From Rhodanobacter sp. DHG33 (GTDB lineage Bacteria > Pseudomonadota > Gammaproteobacteria > Xanthomonadales > Rhodanobacteraceae), in the NCBI RefSeq assembly GCF_014843005.1, contig NZ_JACYXM010000006.1:380757-444756 (forward strand): 64,000 nucleotides of DNA. The letters run 5' to 3'. The notes beneath the pieces were generated by a model. That model worked only from the letters and a program-made list of their open reading frames with translations, ran no database searches and was not told the DNA's origin. Positions 34,290 through 42,559 of the stretch are shown here, one piece after another. Each line of letters begins with the position of its first letter. The first letter of the stretch is position 1. Both the position numbers and the translations under genes were made by a program.

Positions 34290-36353
34290 ATGGCAGCATC
34301 GCACCCGCATACCCTTTGTTCGTCGCGCATGAGCGTGTTGGCTTCTTGCCTGCTCGCCGTGCTGGCGGGTTTCGGCACTGCTCATGCCGAGGACAGCGTG
34401 ACCACCGGCAAGCTGGTGCTTGAGCCTGGCAGCGCGGTGTTCGCCGACCAGCAGGGTGCGGAGAGTTTCGGCAATGCCGCGATCGAGGCGAGCTGGAAGC
34501 TGGACGGCAAGCATCTCGTCGACATGACGGTGACCGACCGCGTGCACAGCCGTACGTTCGCGGTGTCCGCACCGTTCGCGCTGGCGATGGCCGACGGCAG
34601 CACGATCAAGGCTTCCGACATGAACCTGCAGACGGCGCCGCACGTGGTGGCGTTGCCGGTGGATGCGCAGGCTTCGCGCTACTCCTCGCGTATCCCCGGC
34701 AAGGCGGTGGAGGCCAGTTTCGCCGACGCGGACGGCCGCTTCCGCGTGGACTGGCGGCTCGTGCAGCGCGACGGCTCGCCCTACCTGCGCGAGGAGGTGA
34801 GCATCACCGCGCTGAAGCAGGACGAGAAGATCGCCAAGGTGTCGCTGCTGCAATCGAAGGTGGATGCCCCTGAGGTAGTAGGCACGGTGAACGGCTCGCC
34901 CATCGTCGACGGCGACGTCTACCTCGGCTTCGAGAATCCGCTGTCCGACAGCACGGCGTACCACAACCTGGCGAAGCTCACGCTGTCGCGCACGCTGCCG
35001 CTGGAGCAGGGCAAGACGGTGGATTATTCGGCGGTGGTGGGCGTGGTGCGCGACGGCCAGCTGCGCCGCGATTTCAACAACTACGTCGAGCGCGAGCGCG
35101 CGCATCCGTACCGCACCTTCCTGCACTACAACTCCTGGTACGACATCGGCTACTTCACGCCGTACACCGAGGCGGAGGCGCTGGACCGCATCAACACCTT
35201 CGGCGAGGAGCTGCACGTCAAGCGTGGCGTGACCTTGGATTCGTTCCTGTTCGACGACGGCTGGGATGACCGCAGCGGCGCATGGAACTTCAGCAAGGAT
35301 TTCCCGCGCGGCTTCGTGCCCCTGCGCGATGCGGCCGCGAAGTACGGCGCCGCGCCGGGCATCTGGCTGTCGCCATGGGGCGGCTACGGCAAGCCGCACG
35401 ACGAGCGCATCAAGAACGGCAAGGCGGCCGGCTACGAGATCATCGACGACGGCCTCGCGCTGTCCGGTCCGAAGTACTACCCGCGCTTCCATCAGGTCGT
35501 GATGGACATGATCGACAAGCAGGGCATCAACCAGTTCAAGTTCGACGGCACCGGCAACGTCAGCAGCGTGTTCCCCGGCAGCCGCTTCGACAGCGACTTC
35601 GCCGCGGCGATCCAGCTGATCAGCGACATCCGCAAGGACAAGCCCAACACCTTCATCAACCTCACCACCGGCACCTGGGCCTCGCCGTTCTGGCTGCGCT
35701 ACGCCGACACGATCTGGCGCGACGGCGAAGACGACTGGTACACCGGCGTGGGCACGATGCGCGAGCAGTGGATCACCTACCGCGACCAGCAGACCTACCA
35801 GAACATCGTGCTGAAGGGGCCGCTGTTCCCGATCGACTCGCTGATGCTCCACGGCATCATCTACGCGCAGAAGAACCCGCGCCTCAACACCGACCCGGGC
35901 CACGACTTCGCCAACGAAGTGCGCTCCTACTTCGCCACCGGCACCGAGCTGCAGGAGATGTACATCACGCCGTCGCTGCTCACGCCGCAAGACTGGGACA
36001 CGCTGGCCGAGGGCGCGAAGTGGTCGCGCGCCAACGCCGACGTGCTGCGCGACTCGCACTGGATCGGCGGTGATCCCGGCCGCCTGGACGTCTACGGCTG
36101 GGCTGCCTGGTCGCCGAAGAAGGCCATCGTCACCTTCCGCAATCCGGACGACAAGCCGCAGCTTGCGGTGGTCGACCTGCAGCGCCAGCTGCAGCTCCCG
36201 CCGGGTGTTGCGCGTCGTTTCAGCGTGCACGACGTGTGGAAGAACGGCGGCGCCGATGTGCCGAAGGCGCTGGATGCCGACCACACAAGCACGATCACGC
36301 TGGCGCCCTTCGAGGTGCTGACGCTGGAGCTGACGCCGGCGAGTGGAGGCTAA
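34290..36353 (+). CDS. Exported clan GH-D-like glycosidase (GH36/GH27-like; alpha-galactosidase or alpha-N-acetylgalactosaminidase candidate)
   Basis: The 687-residue protein has a signal peptide (cleavage near TAHAED, about residue 34) and an N-terminal beta-sandwich. A TIM barrel follows with NSWYDIGYF, DSFLFDDGWDD and GIWLSPWGGYG, and FKFDGTGN, whose Asp419 is the likely nucleophile by comparison with GH27/36 K-x-D motifs. An acid/base Asp is probably in TIWRDGEDDW (478-482). A C-terminal sandwich ends APFEVLTLEL. The exact family is not certain. An alpha-Gal or alpha-GalNAc substrate would suit the neighbouring aga-type genes. GAGAGG precedes the ATG. Confidence 0.7.
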   Translation: MAASHPHTLCSSRMSVLASCLLAVLAGFGTAHAEDSVTTGKLVLEPGSAVFADQQGAESFGNAAIEASWKLDGKHLVDMTVTDRVHSRTFAVSAPFALAMADGSTIKASDMNLQTAPHVVALPVDAQASRYSSRIPGKAVEASFADADGRFRVDWRLVQRDGSPYLREEVSITALKQDEKIAKVSLLQSKVDAPEVVGTVNGSPIVDGDVYLGFENPLSDSTAYHNLAKLTLSRTLPLEQGKTVDYSAVVGVVRDGQLRRDFNNYVERERAHPYRTFLHYNSWYDIGYFTPYTEAEALDRINTFGEELHVKRGVTLDSFLFDDGWDDRSGAWNFSKDFPRGFVPLRDAAAKYGAAPGIWLSPWGGYGKPHDERIKNGKAAGYEIIDDGLALSGPKYYPRFHQVVMDMIDKQGINQFKFDGTGNVSSVFPGSRFDSDFAAAIQLISDIRKDKPNTFINLTTGTWASPFWLRYADTIWRDGEDDWYTGVGTMREQWITYRDQQTYQNIVLKGPLFPIDSLMLHGIIYAQKNPRLNTDPGHDFANEVRSYFATGTELQEMYITPSLLTPQDWDTLAEGAKWSRANADVLRDSHWIGGDPGRLDVYGWAAWSPKKAIVTFRNPDDKPQLAVVDLQRQLQLPPGVARRFSVHDVWKNGGADVPKALDADHTSTITLAPFEVLTLELTPASGG

Positions 36354-36793
36354 ACATGACCGAAACAACGTGCGGGTACACGTCGCATGACCCGGCGGCG
36401 TGCGCGCGGGGCATTTGGTGAATCCCTTTGTCGTACTCGATGCGTTCGGGCATGGCGCGCACCGAATCAGTGCGCTCGGTTTTGCACGCAATCGCCCTAT
36501 GCACGCGCCGGGATGTAGCGAAATTTGGATCGAATGAACGACATTTGCAGAAGGGGAAATGATTGTGGGCAGATGTTGAGCAAGCTAATGCAATCCTTCA
36601 GCAGCTGTGCTGAGTGATGTCCGGTTCGTGGTCGTCCGTAACTGCTGACTGCCACGAAATGGCGAGTCGAAGGCAAACGTTCTTGCGTATATTTTAATTT
36701 TCCATCATTCGGAAGTGGCTCTTCCGCTTGCTTATTGATGGGGAGTGGTGGTTCGGCTGTTTTCATTTTCTTCAAGCAGAGAGGAGAGTGGCT
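36354..36793. other. 440-base gap with falling G+C
   Basis: No gene found. A possible terminator for the glycosidase (GCGCAC-CGAATCA-GTGCGC at 36457-36475, then GGTTTT) is near the left end. From about 36500 the sequence becomes AT-richer, including ATATTTTAATTTT near 36690, which may supply a promoter for the next gene. It looks like the left border of an acquired segment. Confidence 0.5.
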
Positions 36794-37666
36794 ATGAAAT
36801 GCTTTGCAAGAAATACCAGGGTCGAGCGCAAAATGAGTTTTCACATCGGTCTTCTTTTGCTGGCGCTCTGCGTCTTCTATTTTCCCGGGACTCGTGTTCG
36901 TGCTGAAACCTGGTGCAGTTCGTCTTCGTCTACGAATTGCGCGATCGGTGGAATTGTGAGCGTGAACTACGCTGTCTCCAATGCGCCGCCGCAAGGACTT
37001 ACCTCCATCACTTTTCCGTTCACGGTGTTCAGCATTCCCGCGGCGAACGGTTATTTCTTTGCGCAGCAGTTCTATTTCATCAACACGAATAATGAATCGG
37101 GTCAAGGGGCCTACATCGGAATCCAGCCTGCAGGCAACGGCACGAACAATGCGCACTTCAGCTTCTTTGGGACGGGTTCCAGTTCCGTCAACATGGCCAA
37201 CTGCTCCACGGGAGCCGACGGCGGCAACGGAACGACATGCCAGTTGACCGTGCAGTTTGCGGTGGGGCACCAATACAACTTGACGGTTTATCGGGATGCC
37301 AAGAAAACCTCCGTGTGGCACGGAGAAATTGTCGATAACACGGCATGCCAAGTGACTACCGCTCGGGGCGAACGGGACGCCTCCACGGTCTGCACGCCCA
37401 CGGAAATCGGCGCGTGGAATATTGGCTATACAACAGCCCTGGCCAGCAATGGTGTTGGGTTCGTTGAATACTTCCCGTCTTCGGTACCCACGGGATGCAG
37501 TGGCCTTCCGTACGCTGACGTTGAATTTGGGGCGCCTTCCACCCCTGACGGACTGACCTCGACCGTCAATGGCGAATCTTCGTACGGTGGGTGCCTGGGT
37601 TCGGTGAATTACTCCGGATCCCAGAGTACCCACAATTTGTGGGTGCGTGCGGAAACGGGCTGGTAA
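36794..37666 (+). CDS. Exported low-G+C protein, possibly DUF3472-like
   Basis: The 290-residue product has a signal peptide (long hydrophobic stretch around residues 16-33, cleavage near RVRAE). The rest is an all-beta, Asn/Ser/Thr/Gly-rich extracellular domain with an AYIGIQPAG strand and six to eight Cys suited to disulfides. The spacing of AYIGIQ, a W-H-G-E segment and later Gly-Cys pairs recalls DUF3472 proteins, but I am not sure. Codon use is clearly more AT-rich than its neighbours, a sign of transfer. GAGGAGAG precedes the ATG. It lies between intact and broken glycosidase genes. Confidence 0.7.
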   Translation: MKCFARNTRVERKMSFHIGLLLLALCVFYFPGTRVRAETWCSSSSSTNCAIGGIVSVNYAVSNAPPQGLTSITFPFTVFSIPAANGYFFAQQFYFINTNNESGQGAYIGIQPAGNGTNNAHFSFFGTGSSSVNMANCSTGADGGNGTTCQLTVQFAVGHQYNLTVYRDAKKTSVWHGEIVDNTACQVTTARGERDASTVCTPTEIGAWNIGYTTALASNGVGFVEYFPSSVPTGCSGLPYADVEFGAPSTPDGLTSTVNGESSYGGCLGSVNYSGSQSTHNLWVRAETGW

Positions 37667-37723
37667 TGGTTGCATTTCGTTGATCGACGGCATGCCGGGT
37701 CACCATTGGCGATGGCCCGGCAT

Positions 37724-37783
37724 GCGACTTCCTTCAAGCTGGTGCCGTTCGAAGTCCTGACGCTGAATCTGATGCCAGATTGA
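37724..37783 (+). pseudogene. Relic of a glycosidase C-terminus (like the 34290-36353 gene)
   Basis: Translation gives TSFKLVPFEVLTLNLMPD and then a stop. This matches the end of the intact upstream glycosidase (STITLAPFEVLTLELTPA) at nearly every position. The upstream frame stays open but soon loses similarity. It looks like the last 20 codons of a second copy whose body has been deleted. Confidence 0.65.
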
Positions 37784-37817
37784 TGGCGACGCATCCGATA
37801 TGACGATGCGTCGCCAT
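37783..37817 (+). repeat. Perfect 13-bp inverted repeat
   Basis: ATGGCGACGCATC and GATGCGTCGCCAT flank a 9-base loop directly after the relic stop codon. It is probably the former terminator of the deleted glycosidase gene. There is no T tract. Confidence 0.6.
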
Positions 37818-37859
37818 GGGAATCGCGGCTTCCCTGCGGCATCAGTGCATTCGCACCGA

Positions 37860-38051
37860 CGCCGACACCGTTGCCGAGGCCGGAATTTCCAGTCGCAGCC
37901 GTTGCGGCGACCACCGGGCATGGGCACGAACCGCTGGCGCATCGTCGCCGGCCGCTATACGGTCGAGTTAGGCCATGCGTCGCGTGATTTCTCCTTGCGT
38001 GACGGCACCGATGCCGAGACGGCAGGCCATGAGTACAACCGCTTTCAATGA
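37860..38051 (+). pseudogene. Relic resembling the C-terminal Fn3-like domain of a GH3 glucosidase
   Basis: The frame ending at 38051 reads NRWRIVAGRYTVELGHASRD before FSLRDGTDAE. This is like the end of GH3 beta-glucosidases (W-x-V-x-P-G-x-Y-x-V-x-V-G-x-S-S-R-D). No start, signal or catalytic part precedes it, and the piece before residue N is Arg-rich and not homologous. It ends 25 bases before the GH79 gene. I read it as the leftover tail of a deleted GH3 gene that once preceded GH79. Confidence 0.6.
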
Positions 38052-38075
38052 ACGTGAAGAAGGAGTGTGCAGATC

Positions 38076-39527
38076 ATGGTGAACAAGTCACGCCGCAACC
38101 TGCTCAAGGCCGCCGCGCTGCTGCCGCTGGCCGCTGCCTGCGATGGCCTGGCCTGGGGGGCTGACGCATCCGCGACGCAGGCGAGCTTCGCGCTGGATAT
38201 GACCAGCCCGGGGCGGCGCGTCGACACCAGCCTCGCCAGCCTCAGCTACGAGACGCTGGAGCTTTCCGATCCCACCTTCTTCGCCGCGGACAACCACGGC
38301 CTGGTACGCCTGTTCCGCGAAATGAATCCGCACGGCGTGCTGCGCATCGGCGGCAACACCAGCGACGACACCGTGTGGGGCGGCTACAAGGGCAGCATGC
38401 CGACCTACGTCCCGCGCAGACACGGCAAGCTGCTGCAGCCGCACGTGCTGCAGCTGGAGGGTCTGCAGGCACTGGCCGGTTTCGTGCGCGCCACGGGCTG
38501 GAAGCTGGTGTTCGGCGTGAACCTGCGCATCGGTTCGCCGGAGATGGCATTGGATCTGGCGCAGACCGTGCAACGCCTCGTGGGCGACCAGCTGCTGGCG
38601 ATCCAGATCGGCAACGAGGCGAACAACTACGAGCACGACTACGCCGAGTTCGATGCGGCATGGGTACCTTATGCCAAGGTGCTGCACGCCGCCGGCCTGC
38701 CCATCGCCGGGCCGGACACCGGTGCGAACACCGACTGGGTGATCGAGTACGCCAAGCGCCACGCCAAGGAGAACGTCTTCCTCAGCCGGCACTATTACCG
38801 CGAGGCGGCGGAGAACGGTTCGATCCCGGACATGCTCGCCGGCGATCCCGGCTTCTTCGGCGAGGTCGAACAGATCATGCAGGTAGCGGATCAGTACGCG
38901 CTGCCGTTCCGCATCTCCGAAGGCAATTCCTATTACAACGGCGGCCGCGACGGCACTAGCAACGTGTTCGCCTCCGCGCTGTGGGGCGCCGATTTCATGC
39001 TGGCGCTGGCGCAGCGCGGCGTGGCCGGCATGCATTTCCACGGCGGCACGTTGACTTCGGTGGAGACTTCGCTGGGGCGCGTGGCGAAGGCGCCCGCGGG
39101 CGGCGACATCGTGGCGCAGCGGGACGCGATGGCCTCGCGCTATTCCGCCATCGCCGGCAGCCGCGAACTGGGCTACCAGCCGCGTCCGCTGTTCCACGGC
39201 ATCGCGCTGGCGCAGCGCTTCGCCGGGGCGCAGATGCTGCCGGGTCGGCTCGATGCAGGCGGCGTCAACCTTACGGCCTATGCGGCGAATCAGGGTCATG
39301 CCGTGTTGGTGGCGCTGATCAACAAGGATGCGCAGCGCGATGCCGCGGTCGCGCTGAGCGGCCTGCCGCACGGTGCCAAGGGCGAACTGATGCGCCTGCG
39401 TGCGCCGGCGCTGGACAGCCGGCGCGACGTGAGCTTCGCGGCGGATGGCCATGTGTCCGCCGACACCGGCGGCGCTTGCCGCATCACGGTTTCGAAGGGC
39501 AGTGCCGTCTGGCTGCGATGGGCGTGA
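38076..39527 (+). CDS. GH79-family beta-glucuronidase-like enzyme
   Basis: The 483-residue protein has a twin-arginine start (KSRRNLLK), a hydrophobic core and a lipobox-like LAAAC, so it may be a Tat-exported lipoprotein. A (beta/alpha)8 barrel follows with acid/base Glu181 in QIGNEANNYE and nucleophile Glu282 in RISEGNSYYNGG, then a C-terminal beta-domain, the heparanase/GH79 layout. It probably removes terminal beta-glucuronate or 4-O-methyl-glucuronate from a glycan side chain. ATG 38076 has AAGGAG ten bases upstream. It is the first gene of a tight run of enzymes. Confidence 0.85.
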   Translation: MVNKSRRNLLKAAALLPLAAACDGLAWGADASATQASFALDMTSPGRRVDTSLASLSYETLELSDPTFFAADNHGLVRLFREMNPHGVLRIGGNTSDDTVWGGYKGSMPTYVPRRHGKLLQPHVLQLEGLQALAGFVRATGWKLVFGVNLRIGSPEMALDLAQTVQRLVGDQLLAIQIGNEANNYEHDYAEFDAAWVPYAKVLHAAGLPIAGPDTGANTDWVIEYAKRHAKENVFLSRHYYREAAENGSIPDMLAGDPGFFGEVEQIMQVADQYALPFRISEGNSYYNGGRDGTSNVFASALWGADFMLALAQRGVAGMHFHGGTLTSVETSLGRVAKAPAGGDIVAQRDAMASRYSAIAGSRELGYQPRPLFHGIALAQRFAGAQMLPGRLDAGGVNLTAYAANQGHAVLVALINKDAQRDAAVALSGLPHGAKGELMRLRAPALDSRRDVSFAADGHVSADTGGACRITVSKGSAVWLRWA

Positions 39528-39553
39528 GCGTGACTATGGAAAGGGGAGGACGA

Positions 39554-41305
39554 ATGAACATCATCGCGCGAACCGCCTTGGCCTTGGCCTGCCTGCTTCC
39601 GGCCACCCTGCTGGCTGCCCCGGATGCCGTCACCGATCGGCCGTTGGCCCTGGCGGGGCCGCGTCCCAGCACCGCCACCGTGCAGGCCTGGCAGGCGCGC
39701 AAGTTCGGCTTGTTCATCCACTTCGGGCTGTACTCGGAGCTAGGCGGCGTGTGGGACGGCAAGCGCATCACGCAGGGCTACAGCGAGCAGATCCAGTCCT
39801 TCGCGCCGGTGCCCATCGACCAGTACGAGGCGCTGGCCAAGCGCTTCGATCCGGAGAAATTCGACCCGGATGCCATCGTGGCGCTGGCCAAGGCCGCGGG
39901 CATGAAGTTCATCGTGATCACCGCCAAGCACCACGACGGCTTCGCGATGTTCCACACCGCACAGGACAAGTACGACATCGTGGACGCCACGCCGTACAAG
40001 CGCGACGTGGTGAAAGAACTGGCTGATGCCTGCGCGCGGGCGCACATGCCGTTCGGCGTGTACTACTCCACCATCGACTGGCACTGGATGCACGGCCAGT
40101 ACCTTCCCGACAACGACAACCCGATCACGCCCGCGCAGGCCGATTTCAACGTGGCGCAGATCCGCGAGCTGATGAGCCATTACGGCCCGATCAGCGAGGT
40201 GTGGTTCGACATGGGCAAGCCCACGCCGGCGCAGAGCGCGCGCTTCGCCCGCACCGTGCACGAGCTGCAGCCGCAGACCATGGTGTCGGGCCGGGTGTGG
40301 AACCACCAGGGCGATTTCAGCGTGATGGGCGACAACAGCGAGCCGGGCGAGGGCATGGAGAAGCCCTGGCAGTCGCCCGCGTCGATGTTCCCCGAGACCT
40401 GGGGCTACCGCTCCTGGCAGGTGCGCGACGACCTGCCCGGCAAGGTGCGCGAGAACATCGCGCGGCTGGTGCGCGTGGTGAGCGCGGGGGGCAACTACAT
40501 CCTCAACATCGGCCCGGAAGGCGACGGCTCGGTGGTGCCTTACGAGGCCGATGTGCTGCGCGGCATCGGTGCGTGGCTCAAGCCGCGTGGCGAGGCGATC
40601 TACGGCACGCATGCCTCGCCGTTCGAGAAGCTCGATTTCGGCTACGCCACGCTGGGCGCTAGCACGCTGTATCTGTTCGTCGAGAAACCGCCGGCGGATG
40701 GAGTGCTGCATCTGCCCGGGGTGGTCGAGACCCGCTTCGGTCGCGGGCATGTGCTGGGCGATGCGCAGGCGAGTGTCGGCAGCGTCATGATCGACGCGTC
40801 GGGTGCGAGCGTGAAAGTGGATGGCCTGGCGCACGCGGGCTACATGCCGGTGGTGGCGATTCCGCTCGATGGCGCCTTGCACGTCCGCCCGGATGCCGTG
40901 GCGCCGGATGCGAACGGTCGCGTGAACCTTGCGGTCGCCCAGGCCGAGCACTTCCTCAACTACAACGGCTACGGTTACGACGATCCGTCCACCCTCTACA
41001 AACTGCGCTGGCATGCGCAGGCCGGCGCAGGCGACTACGCGCTGACCGTGCAGTACCACGATGCGCAAGCGTCGGCGAAGCTGGATGTCTGGGTGGATGG
41101 CCATCCGCACACGCTGGTGCTGCCGGCGGGCAAGGGCACGGCCAGCCTGCGCGTGAGCCGCGACCTGCGTGCCTTCCCGTATGCGATGCAGGTGGAGCTG
41201 ACGCCCGTCGCGCCGTTCCACAAAGGCGACCGCCTGCCGGCCACCGTCGAATCGGTACAGCTTGCACCGCTTGCGAACCCGTCCGTTCCATCCCAGGGAG
41301 GATGA
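39554..41305 (+). CDS. GH29 alpha-L-fucosidase
   Basis: The 583-residue exported enzyme removes terminal alpha-L-fucose. After a signal peptide (to about ALLAAP, residue 22) the GH29 barrel runs from WQARKFGLFIHFGLYS, through KFIVITAKHHDGFAMF, to EVWFDMGKP with nucleophile Asp219. C-terminal beta-domains follow, the last a carbohydrate-binding-like sandwich (residues about 440-575, FLNYNGYGYDD). GGGGAGGA precedes the ATG by three bases. The gap to GH79 is 26 bases, so they share a transcript. Confidence 0.94.
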   Translation: MNIIARTALALACLLPATLLAAPDAVTDRPLALAGPRPSTATVQAWQARKFGLFIHFGLYSELGGVWDGKRITQGYSEQIQSFAPVPIDQYEALAKRFDPEKFDPDAIVALAKAAGMKFIVITAKHHDGFAMFHTAQDKYDIVDATPYKRDVVKELADACARAHMPFGVYYSTIDWHWMHGQYLPDNDNPITPAQADFNVAQIRELMSHYGPISEVWFDMGKPTPAQSARFARTVHELQPQTMVSGRVWNHQGDFSVMGDNSEPGEGMEKPWQSPASMFPETWGYRSWQVRDDLPGKVRENIARLVRVVSAGGNYILNIGPEGDGSVVPYEADVLRGIGAWLKPRGEAIYGTHASPFEKLDFGYATLGASTLYLFVEKPPADGVLHLPGVVETRFGRGHVLGDAQASVGSVMIDASGASVKVDGLAHAGYMPVVAIPLDGALHVRPDAVAPDANGRVNLAVAQAEHFLNYNGYGYDDPSTLYKLRWHAQAGAGDYALTVQYHDAQASAKLDVWVDGHPHTLVLPAGKGTASLRVSRDLRAFPYAMQVELTPVAPFHKGDRLPATVESVQLAPLANPSVPSQGG

Positions 41306-41311
41306 AGATCG

Positions 41312-42532
41312 ATGCGTGACACCCGTCTGCCGAGTTCTTCCCGCTGGCCGTACCTCGGCTTCGCCCTGGTCGGCTTGCTGCTGGCATGGCCCGCACTGGC
41401 CGACACCAAGCAGGCGCAGCCTTTCCACGACGACGATGCGGATGCGCCGTACAAAGTGTGGAACACCACGCCGGCGATCACCATGCCGCCGTTGCTGCTC
41501 GACGTGTCCGGCACCTCGGTGATGGTGGAGTGGATGACCGATGGCGACGCCGATGGCAGCGTGCGCTATGGCGAGCACGCGCTCGATCACACGGCGGTGG
41601 CCGCGCACGACGGGCTGCTCGACGTCGGCACTTTCCACCGCGTGGTGATCGACGGTCTCGAGCCGGGCCACACCTATCAGTACCAGGTAGCCTCCCGCCG
41701 CGTGGTGGCGCTCAGGCCATACTGGCCGGAACGCGGCAACACGGTGCAGGGCGAAACCTTGCGCTTCACCACGCTGGATGCCGCGCGGCCAGCCGCGCAC
41801 TTCGCCGTGATCACCGATACCCACGAAAAGGTCTCGCGCATCCACACCCTGCTGGACGAGATCCGCAAGACGCCCGAGGACTTCGTGGCGCACCTGGGCG
41901 ACACGGTGAACTGGGCGGCGAGCGAACAGCAGCTCAAGGACGTGTTTCTGGCGCCGACCGCCGAAGACCTGGGCGGCACCGTGCCGCTGCTCTACGTGCA
42001 CGGCAATCACGAATACCGCGGCCCGTTCGCGCGCGAGCTGGGCTCGTACCTGCATACACAGGACGGCCGTTACGACTACGCGCGCGACGACGGCCCGCTG
42101 CACCTGGTCGCGGTCGACACCGGCGAAGACAAGCCCGACGACACCAATGTCTACGCCGGCCTCAACGACCTGCGCGACTACCGCCGCGAAGGACTGGCGC
42201 GCTTCGGCCAGGCGTTGGCCGCGCCGCGTACCCGCAGCGCGCCGTTCACCGTGGTGCTCGGCCACCAGCCGGACTGGGGCTGGACCGGCGGCGACAACGC
42301 GAAGTGGACCGAGCTGGCCAACCAGGCGCACGTCGACCTGTTCATCGCCGGCCACGAGCACCGCTTCATGCACATCAGGCCCGGCGAGCGCGGCAACGAC
42401 TTCCCGATCCTGGTGGTAGGGCAGGACCAGGTGGCCTGGGTCGAAGCCACCGACACCACGCTGAAGGTCAAGGTGACCGACAGCAACGGCAAGCTGGTCG
42501 ACGCGTTCACGCTGACGCGCAAGGCCAAATAA
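41312..42532 (+). CDS. Exported purple-acid-phosphatase-like metallophosphoesterase
   Basis: The 406-residue protein has a signal peptide (to about residue 30, PALADTK), an N-terminal Fn3-like domain (residues 60-160, MVEWMTDGDADGSVRYG) and a calcineurin-like domain. The metal ligands are in order: ITDTHE, HLGDTVNW, VHGNHEY, LGHQPD and AGHEHRF. This is the layout of bacterial PAP-like enzymes. Being seven bases after the fucosidase, it is co-expressed with the glycosidases, so it may strip phosphate (phosphomonoester or diester) from the glycan. That link is inferred from position. Confidence 0.88.
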   Translation: MRDTRLPSSSRWPYLGFALVGLLLAWPALADTKQAQPFHDDDADAPYKVWNTTPAITMPPLLLDVSGTSVMVEWMTDGDADGSVRYGEHALDHTAVAAHDGLLDVGTFHRVVIDGLEPGHTYQYQVASRRVVALRPYWPERGNTVQGETLRFTTLDAARPAAHFAVITDTHEKVSRIHTLLDEIRKTPEDFVAHLGDTVNWAASEQQLKDVFLAPTAEDLGGTVPLLYVHGNHEYRGPFARELGSYLHTQDGRYDYARDDGPLHLVAVDTGEDKPDDTNVYAGLNDLRDYRREGLARFGQALAAPRTRSAPFTVVLGHQPDWGWTGGDNAKWTELANQAHVDLFIAGHEHRFMHIRPGERGNDFPILVVGQDQVAWVEATDTTLKVKVTDSNGKLVDAFTLTRKAK

Positions 42533-42559
42533 ACGCAGCGGCTCCCTGGAGGCTTTCGC

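Noticed and set aside
36457-36483. GCGCAC-CGAATCA-GTGCGC hairpin as a firm terminator
   Set aside because: Stem of only 6 bp and weak T run; mentioned in the gap entry but not called as a separate feature.
34215-36491. 758-codon minus-strand frame opposite the clan GH-D-like enzyme
   Set aside because: Val/Arg/His-rich shadow composition and no SD.
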